Assembly (NCBI GenBank): GCA_046331705.1
Contig: JAXLQJ010000047.1
Coordinates: 1 to 57,365 of the forward strand
Direction: 5' to 3'
Source: JADJOY01 sp046331705 [NCBI: bacterium]
Lineage (GTDB): Bacteria > JADJOY01
Length of the DNA stretch: 57,365 bases
The translations under genes and the position numbers were made by a program. This document shows positions 52,354-57,365 of this stretch, one piece after another. Under the pieces are notes generated by a model, which was not told the origin of the DNA, searched no databases, and saw nothing but the letters and a program-made list of their open reading frames with translations. The stretch's first letter is position 1; each line of letters begins with the position of its first letter.

Positions 52354-53361
52354 TCAGCCCGCGGCCATCCGCTCGTTGCGTTCGCGGTACGAGCCGTCGA
52401 GGATCCGCCCCCACCAGCCCCGGTTCGACCGGTACCACTCGACGGTGGAGCGGAGCGCCTCCTCGAACGACCGCTTCGGGGCCCAGCCGAGCTCGGCGCG
52501 GATGCGCGAGATGTCCATCGCGTAGCGGCGGTCGTGGCCCAGGCGGTCCTTGACGAACGTGATCAGCGAGCGCGGCTTGCCGAGCGCGGCGAGGACCGTC
52601 TCGGCGATCTCGATGTTGGTCTTCTCGCACTCGCCGCCGATGTTGTAGACGCGGCCCACCTGACCGGATCGGCACACCGCCTCGATCGCGTCGCAATGGT
52701 CGTCCACGTGCAGCCAGTCCCGCACGTTGAGGCCGTCGCCGTAGATCGGCAGCGGCTGGTCCGCGAGCGCCCGCGTCACCAGCAGCGGAATGAGCTTCTC
52801 GGGAAACTGGTAGGGGCCGTAGTTGTTCGAGCAGCGCGTCACCAGCGCCGGGAAACCGTAGGTCTCGACGTACGAGCGAACGATGAGGTCGGCGCCCGCC
52901 TTGGACGCCGAGTACGGGCTGTTGGGCGCGAGCGGGGTGGTCTCGCTGAACGCACCGGTGGACCCGAGCGAGCCGTAGACCTCGTCCGTCGACACCTGCA
53001 CGAAGCGCGCAACGCCCGCCTCCCGGCACGCCTCGAGCAGCGTCTGGGTGCCGATCACGTTGGTGTGGAGGAAGATCCGCGGCGAGTCGATGGAGCGATC
53101 GACGTGGCTCTCCGCGGCGAAGTGCACCACCAGGTCGGGCACCGGATCCAGACAGCGCCGAACGTCGGCCGGCTCGGCGACGTCGCCCCGCACGAAGCGG
53201 AATCCCGGGTGCGCTCCGAGCCCGTCGAGATTCTCGACGTTGCCCGCGTACGTGAGCCGGTCCAGGACCACCAGCGCGTCGTCGGGATGGCGCTCGGCCC
53301 AGCGCCGCACGAAGTTCGAGCCGATGAACCCCGCCCCGCCCGTCACCAGGATGCGCATCAT
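52354..53361 (-). CDS. rmlB: dTDP-glucose 4,6-dehydratase
   Basis: This 335-residue NAD-dependent dehydratase has the Rossmann motif MMRILVTGGAGFIGSNFVRR. Other features are FAAESHVDRSIDSPRIFLHT, VQVSTDEVYGSLGSTGAFSE with the Asp-Glu catalytic pair, and SPYSASKAGADLIVRSYVET with Tyr-x3-Lys. RCSNNYGPYQFPEKLIPLLV is nearly invariant in RmlB. The ATG at 53361 overlaps the rmlA stop as ATGA. A second ATG is directly behind it. Confidence 0.96.
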   Translation of the reverse strand: MMRILVTGGAGFIGSNFVRRWAERHPDDALVVLDRLTYAGNVENLDGLGAHPGFRFVRGDVAEPADVRRCLDPVPDLVVHFAAESHVDRSIDSPRIFLHTNVIGTQTLLEACREAGVARFVQVSTDEVYGSLGSTGAFSETTPLAPNSPYSASKAGADLIVRSYVETYGFPALVTRCSNNYGPYQFPEKLIPLLVTRALADQPLPIYGDGLNVRDWLHVDDHCDAIEAVCRSGQVGRVYNIGGECEKTNIEIAETVLAALGKPRSLITFVKDRLGHDRRYAMDISRIRAELGWAPKRSFEEALRSTVEWYRSNRGWWGRILDGSYRERNERMAAG

Positions 53362-54428
53362 CCGATGTCCACCTTGCTCGAGTCGCCGAGCATGAATCGA
53401 AAGGCGCGCGGCTTCACCGGCGACCGTCCCACCTCGACGTTCTTGCCGACCAGGCTGTCGACGATGCGTCCGTCGATGTCCGTGATCGCGCTGCCGGCGA
53501 GCACGATCGAGTGCTCGATCTCGACGTTGCGCAGCGTGCAGCCCTCGCTGATCGACGTGAACGGGCCAACGTAGGAGTCGACGATGCGCGTCCCGGCACC
53601 GATGATCGCGGGACCGCGAATCGTCGATCGCACGACCTCGGCGCCGCGCGCCACGCGCACCTTGAAGTGCACGCTCGACTCCGTGTCGACGTCGCCCTCG
53701 ATTGCCGGCGGGATCCCCTGCGCGTCGAGCAGCATGCGATTCGCCTCGAGCATGTCCTCGAGCTTGCCGGTGTCCTTCCACCAGCCGGTGACGACGTGGG
53801 GCTTGACCACGTAGCCGTGATCCACCAGCCACTGGATGGCATCGGTGATCTCGAGCTCGCCGCGCGCCGACGGCGCGATCGCGTCCACCGCGTCGAAGAC
53901 CGGCTGGTCGAAGAGATAGACCCCCACCAGCGCCAGATCGCTCTGAGGCTCGGGCGGCTTCTCGACGAGCCGGACCACGCGCCCGTCCGCCAGCTCGGCG
54001 ACGCCGAACTGCGACGGGTCGGGCACGCGCGCCAGCAAGATGTGGCTGGCGTGATTCACGGAGCGGAACTCGTCCACCATCGCGCGGATGCCGTCGAGGA
54101 TCAGGTTGTCGCCGAGATACATCACGAAGCGACGGCCCATGAGGTAGTCGCGGGCCACCTTGACCGCGTGCGCCAGCCCCAGCGGTGCCTGCTGCTCGAT
54201 GTAGGTGATCTCGACGCCGAAGCGGCTACCGTCGCCGCACGCGTCCATGATCTCTTGCTTGGTGTGCCCGACGATCACGCCGATCTCGCGGATGCCCGCG
54301 TCGCGAATCGCCTCGATCGCGTAGAAAAGAATCGGCTTGTTGGCCACCGGCACCAATTGCTTGGCGGAAGTGTGTGTGATCGGCCGGAGCCGGGTGCCCT
54401 TTCCTCCCGCGAGGATCAGTCCCTTCAT
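53358..54428 (-). CDS. rmlA: Glucose-1-phosphate thymidylyltransferase, long form
   Basis: This 356-residue protein makes dTDP-glucose. LILAGGKGTRLRPITHTSAK followed by QLVPVANKPILFYAIEAI is the RmlA nucleotide-binding pattern. EQQAPLGLAHAVKVARDYL, MYLGDNLILDGIRAMV and VRLVEKPPEPQSDLALVGVY are the later blocks. The last 110 residues form a left-handed beta-helix (RGPAIIGAGTRIVDSYVGPF), so it belongs to the long RmlA type common in archaea, actinobacteria and deltaproteobacteria. It is the first gene of the eight-gene operon, with a promoter about 90 bases upstream. Confidence 0.94.
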   Translation of the reverse strand: MKGLILAGGKGTRLRPITHTSAKQLVPVANKPILFYAIEAIRDAGIREIGVIVGHTKQEIMDACGDGSRFGVEITYIEQQAPLGLAHAVKVARDYLMGRRFVMYLGDNLILDGIRAMVDEFRSVNHASHILLARVPDPSQFGVAELADGRVVRLVEKPPEPQSDLALVGVYLFDQPVFDAVDAIAPSARGELEITDAIQWLVDHGYVVKPHVVTGWWKDTGKLEDMLEANRMLLDAQGIPPAIEGDVDTESSVHFKVRVARGAEVVRSTIRGPAIIGAGTRIVDSYVGPFTSISEGCTLRNVEIEHSIVLAGSAITDIDGRIVDSLVGKNVEVGRSPVKPRAFRFMLGDSSKVDIG

Positions 54429-54519
54429 CGACACTCCCGGCTCCGATGGGGTGAAAATCCGGGCAACACCCGGATGCGGCGTCGGCAGCCAGCCGCGCCG
54501 CAACTACCTGAATCGAAAA

Positions 54520-54548
54520 AGTATAGACCAGCGTCGCACCGGTTGAAA
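54520..54548 (-). promoter_or_regulatory. Promoter of the O-antigen operon
   Basis: On the minus strand TATACT (54525-54520, 5/6) is preceded after 17 bases by TTTCAA (54548-54543, 3/6). The transcript would start near 54513, about 85 bases before rmlA. The -35 hexamer is shared with the divergent promoter. Confidence 0.5.
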
Positions 54549-54572
54549 TGCCGAAGACACCTGCCCTAGAAT
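54543..54572 (+). promoter_or_regulatory. Promoter of the TPR lipoprotein gene
   Basis: TTGAAA (54543-54548, 5/6) and TAGAAT (54567-54572, 5/6) are separated by 18 bases. The transcript would start near 54579, giving a leader of about 30 bases before ATG 54610. Confidence 0.6.
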
Positions 54573-54609
54573 GCCGCGCCCGGCTCACCCGCACCACCCG
54601 AGAGGTGCC

Positions 54610-55875
54610 ATGTCCGCGAAAACGCGCTGGTTTCTCGCCTGCTGCCTGATCGGGGCGACGGCCTGTGCCTCGAGCACCAGTCCCACGCCAGCATCCCCCG
54701 CCGCTACCACCAGCAACGACCCCGTCGCCTCGTTGGGAACGCTCATCCAAAGCCTGCGGGAACGTGGCGCCAGCGACAGCGACGTCCGGGCTCTCGATCA
54801 GCGACTGCGCCTGGCCCAGGCCAGCCAGCGCTCCGGTGACTCTGCTCGCGCCCTCGACCTGGCGGGCGAAGGGCTCGTCATGGGCGAGCAGGTCAACGCC
54901 ACCATCGACGCCAAGATCCGCGCCGCCGTCGAGCGCATGGACGTCGAGATCCAGCGCAGCATCCGCGACGTCGCCCAGGACTTGACCGACAAGTTGGACG
55001 ACCGAGCGATCGACCGGTACGAGGCGGTCAAGAAGAAGATCGTCGAGCGAAACGATCGGGCCCGCGCCACCAACGGCCGGATCGCGTTGGCCACGTATGC
55101 GACCGAGCTCGAGCCGATCGAGCAACGCGTCGCAGCCATCCGCGAGGCGACCGAGGCTCGCAACGTGAAGTGGAACGACGAGTACCGGCAGAAGTTCCGG
55201 GAATCGATGATGCGGGTGCGCGGCACCGAGCCGTTTGCGTTTCAGGAGGCCGTCCGGGCGCACCGAGAGAACGACGTCCGCACCGCGAAGCAGGGCTATC
55301 TGGCGGTTCTGGCCACCGACCCCAACAACTACAAGGCGCTCTTCAATCTCGGTCTGCTCGACCTCGAGATCGGCAACTTCCCCGAGGCCGCGCTCCGGCT
55401 GGAGCGCGCGTTCCAGCTCGGCCTGACCATGGACGACCTGGAGGGATGGAAGCAGGATTTCCTGCCGGATCCCGAACCGCTCATCGCCGCCTATCACGAG
55501 ACCAACCAGACGGCGCGAGTTCCCGAGGTCCGCGCCGCGTACGAACGCCGCAAGTCGCAGGTCGAGTCGCGGGTGAGCGCCCGCAAGAGCGAGGCGCAGG
55601 CGGCCGCGACCGCGGCGCAGACGCCAGCCCCCGCACCGCAGCCCGAAGCTCAGCCTGCCGCCGCGGACTCGTGCCAGTCGCGGCCGTACGCGGGCAAGGT
55701 TCAGTTCGTGAAGGTCGGCCTCGACGCCAAGGGTGTCGAGGAGATCATCTGCGCGCCGGACAACAAGCGCATGAAGGGTGATGCGGAGTACTGGTACTAC
55801 CCGTCGGGCACCGTGATCTTCATCAACGGCAAGGTCGATCGAACGAGCACCGAGCAGGTTCTGCCGGCCGGCTGA
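54610..55875 (+). CDS. TPR-containing lipoprotein, unknown function
   Basis: This 421-residue protein has a lipoprotein signal (KTRWFLACCLIGATAC with lipobox GATAC). A helical region of about 150 residues follows (RALDQRLRLAQASQRSGDSA and KIRAAVERMDVEIQRSIRDV). TPR-like repeats are around residues 215-290 (KQGYLAVLATDPNNYKALFN, LGLLDLEIGNFPEAALRLER). After an Ala/Pro/Gln-rich linker, the C-terminal 70 residues (VQFVKVGLDAKGVEEIICAP, DNKRMKGDAEYWYYPSGTVI) resemble a small SmpA/BamE-like fold, possibly with one repeat. It is divergent from the O-antigen operon. Envelope assembly is a guess. Confidence 0.82.
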   Translation: MSAKTRWFLACCLIGATACASSTSPTPASPAATTSNDPVASLGTLIQSLRERGASDSDVRALDQRLRLAQASQRSGDSARALDLAGEGLVMGEQVNATIDAKIRAAVERMDVEIQRSIRDVAQDLTDKLDDRAIDRYEAVKKKIVERNDRARATNGRIALATYATELEPIEQRVAAIREATEARNVKWNDEYRQKFRESMMRVRGTEPFAFQEAVRAHRENDVRTAKQGYLAVLATDPNNYKALFNLGLLDLEIGNFPEAALRLERAFQLGLTMDDLEGWKQDFLPDPEPLIAAYHETNQTARVPEVRAAYERRKSQVESRVSARKSEAQAAATAAQTPAPAPQPEAQPAAADSCQSRPYAGKVQFVKVGLDAKGVEEIICAPDNKRMKGDAEYWYYPSGTVIFINGKVDRTSTEQVLPAG

Positions 55876-55884
55876 TCGGCCGGC
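55863..55884. terminator. GC hairpin after the TPR lipoprotein gene
   Basis: GCCGGCC and GGCCGGC form a perfect seven-base stem around eight bases that include the stop codon. No T-run is present. Confidence 0.3.
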
Positions 55885-55968
55885 GCCGCTGCCCCACTTT
55901 CGCTCACCCGACGCAGGTGCTGCGATTCGACGTGAACGCCACGAGCCGCAGGCGCCTTCGCCCGCGGC

Positions 55969-56358
55969 TCAGCGCATCGAGGCGGCGCCGTCGACTTGGG
56001 GGACGGGCTGCGGCGGATCCTGCGGACCTCGATAAACCCGCTCGGATTCCCGCACCCAGTGCAGCTTGGCGCGCGCCTGCCACTCGAGTGCTTCGGGCGC
56101 GCGTTCCAGCGCCCGGATTCGCGATCGCATCTCGGCGTTCTGTGCTCGCAACACTCGCTGCCGCTGCTCGAGGCGCTCGACGTCGTGCTTCAGGCGCTGG
56201 ATCGCCGGCAGCCCGCCGCGCGGCGAGACCACGCCCACCAGAATCGCTGCCGACCCGAACGCGACCAGCGCCCATGCGAGCGTGCGCGCCGGCGCGCGCT
56301 TCGCGCTCGGGCTCCCGCTCCCGGATGAGCCCTCTCGTCCCGTCGTCGATCGATCCAT
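55969..56358 (-). CDS. FtsB/DivIC-like cell-division protein
   Basis: This 129-residue protein has a short disordered basic head and one membrane helix (TLAWALVAFGSAAILVGVVS). A coiled coil (LKHDVERLEQRQRVLRAQNA and EMRSRIRALERAPEALEWQA) follows. It ends in ARAKLHWVRESERVYRG, the FtsB ending A-R-x-x-L-x-x-V-R-x-x-E-x-V-Y. FtsB joins FtsL and FtsQ in the divisome. The ATG at 56358 is 26 bases from the start of the divergent exported protein, so promoter space is very small. It could be a paralogue rather than the main FtsB. Confidence 0.82.
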   Translation of the reverse strand: MDRSTTGREGSSGSGSPSAKRAPARTLAWALVAFGSAAILVGVVSPRGGLPAIQRLKHDVERLEQRQRVLRAQNAEMRSRIRALERAPEALEWQARAKLHWVRESERVYRGPQDPPQPVPQVDGAASMR

Positions 56359-56383
56359 GTCCAGTCCGTTGCTACCACGGCCG

Positions 56384-57365
56384 ATGAGCCGCGAGAAGAC
56401 CGCGCGCGCGGCGCGGCTGCGCGTGGCGGCCTTCGCCTGGGTGCTGCTCGCGGCGCCAGTGTTCGCCGACGCGCGGACGGGCGTCCTCGAGTTCGTGAAC
56501 TTCAACACCTGGAACGTCAACGAGCCGTACGGCTCGCGCATCGAGCACGCGATCGAGGGCCTGGCCGCCGAGGCGCCGGACGTGATCGCGCTCGAGGAGA
56601 TCTATCTCGACGGCGACGGCGTGCCGCCGCGCGCCGACGTCTCGATCGCCGACGCGCTGCGCATGGACCGCGTCTCCCACGCCGCGGCGACGGTGCCGTT
56701 CGGCACCGGCCAGGCCACCGAAGGGCTGGCGCTGCTCAGCCGTCACCCCATCGTGGCCTCGACGTACCTGCAGCTGCCTTCGCCGAACGGGGGCAGCGGT
56801 CGCATCGTGCTGGAAGCCACGATCTCCACCCCGTTCGGTCTGGTCGACTGCTACGCGACCCACCTCTCGACCAACGCCAACGAGCGTGACGTCCAGGCGC
56901 AAGCGCTGTTCGCGTTCATCGAGTCCGTGCCGCACCAGCAGCCGCCCGTCGTCCTGGGGGACCTCAACGCGGTGCCGACGTCGCTCGCACTGCTCTTCTT
57001 GACCGGCGCCATCTCCGCCGGCGGCACGCGGGGCAACCTGGTCGACGGTTGGTCGGTGCTCCATCCCGGCGATCCGGGGCCAACCTTCGCGACGGCGAAT
57101 GCTCCAGGTCAACGCCTCGACAGGCGTTTCGACTACGTCCTGCTCGGCCGTGGCACGGCCGCCGAGCCCGCCGCGGGTCGCTGGGTGGAGAGCCGGCGGA
57201 TCTTGGACCAACCGGACGAAGCGGGTATCTACCCATCGGACCACCTTGCCATCGCCACCTCAATCCGCTTCGAAGGCGAGCCGCCGGCGGTCGCGCACCG
57301 CGGCGGAGGCTGTGCCATCGCGGGCTCGGCGGCGACGGCGGTGCCGAGCGCGGCGGCGGCGCTGC
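56384..57365 (+). CDS. Exported endonuclease/exonuclease/phosphatase-family protein (3' end outside window)
   Basis: The frame starts at ATG 56384 with a signal peptide (RLRVAAFAWVLLAAPVFADA) and stays open to the window end, giving 327 residues so far. It has the EEP fold: FVNFNTWNVNEPYGSRIEHA, then PDVIALEEIYLDGDG with the metal Glu, and FGLVDCYATHLSTNANERDV. It continues with PPVVLGDLNAVPTS, the Asp-Asn pair, and ends with YPSDHLAIATSIRF with the catalytic Asp-His. It is therefore a phosphodiesterase-type enzyme such as a nuclease or sphingomyelinase-like protein. After the catalytic domain comes HRGGGCAIAGSAATAVPSAA, which may begin a Cys-type C-terminal sorting signal. An earlier ATG at 56357 is possible but overlaps the divergent start. 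Confidence 0.85.
   Translation, partial: MSREKTARAARLRVAAFAWVLLAAPVFADARTGVLEFVNFNTWNVNEPYGSRIEHAIEGLAAEAPDVIALEEIYLDGDGVPPRADVSIADALRMDRVSHAAATVPFGTGQATEGLALLSRHPIVASTYLQLPSPNGGSGRIVLEATISTPFGLVDCYATHLSTNANERDVQAQALFAFIESVPHQQPPVVLGDLNAVPTSLALLFLTGAISAGGTRGNLVDGWSVLHPGDPGPTFATANAPGQRLDRRFDYVLLGRGTAAEPAAGRWVESRRILDQPDEAGIYPSDHLAIATSIRFEGEPPAVAHRGGGCAIAGSAATAVPSAAAAL

Noticed and set aside
46011-54428. A hidden rmlC or gmd in the O-antigen operon
   Set aside because: The genes are packed with overlaps or gaps below 50 bases, so there is no room for either.
1-57365. CRISPR arrays, tRNA, rRNA, insertion sequences and phage genes
   Set aside because: I saw no regularly spaced repeats, cloverleaf or rRNA-like sequence, transposase or integrase motifs. 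A covariance-model search was not possible.

Overview
The window is a high-GC chromosomal segment of a Gram-negative bacterium. The evidence is outer-membrane FadL-type barrels, lipoproteins with lipoboxes, an LPS-type ABC exporter, an FtsB-like protein and a TatT-type TRAP transporter. Extreme GC at third codon positions, many GTG starts, a Lys/Ala-rich histone-H1-like peptide, a long-form RmlA and a possible cysteine-type C-terminal sorting signal suggest a deltaproteobacterial or myxococcal-like lineage. That placement is inference. I saw no rRNA, tRNA, CRISPR array, insertion sequence or prophage.

Layout. (1) 1-13240 is mostly minus strand: two polytopic GT39-like membrane proteins, a decayed sulfatase-superfamily gene, a flippase-like UPF0104 protein on the plus strand, two glycosyltransferases, a TrmJ-like methyltransferase, a coiled-coil lipoprotein, a UDP-sugar dehydrogenase, a DUF4124-like protein, a DUF2064 transferase and a TMTC-like membrane/TPR protein. 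(2) 13257-13643 holds a very small H1-like gene with its own near-consensus promoter, strong Shine-Dalgarno and intrinsic terminator. (3) 13942-23504 is a plus-strand envelope-glycan cluster: a B12-type radical SAM enzyme, a MurJ-like flippase, a GT4, a GT2-GT4 fusion and a protein with two complete radical SAM modules. (4) 24159-26969 is a TRAP transporter operon (TatT, DctQ, DctM) with no substrate-binding protein. (5) 27155-30816 holds a receiver-histidine kinase, infA, a Rieske ferredoxin and another polytopic membrane protein. (6) 30881-35642 holds two FadL-like outer-membrane proteins coupled to a beta-propeller lipoprotein, and an unknown exported protein. (7) 35851-45997 holds a large HEAT-repeat protein, mtnP, rlmN, a stand-alone RibD reductase domain, pepA, an FHA-GAF-cyclase and an exported alpha/beta hydrolase. 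(8) 46011-54428 is an eight-gene O-antigen-type operon: rmlA, rmlB, rmlD, manC, an Rmd-like reductase, wzm, wzt and a methyltransferase. (9) 54610 to the end holds a TPR lipoprotein, an FtsB-like protein and an exported endonuclease/exonuclease/phosphatase-family protein cut by the window edge.

The unifying theme is cell-surface polysaccharide and glycolipid synthesis. Nucleotide sugars come from Ugd, RmlA/B/D and ManC. Glycosyltransferases assemble them. Flipping or export would be by a MurJ-like flippase in one cluster and by Wzm/Wzt in the other, with radical SAM enzymes and a methyltransferase as likely tailoring steps. Translational coupling by ATGA, GTGA or TGATG overlaps is frequent and supports the operon assignments. 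The most unusual element is the radical-SAM-rich glycan cluster at 13942-23504.
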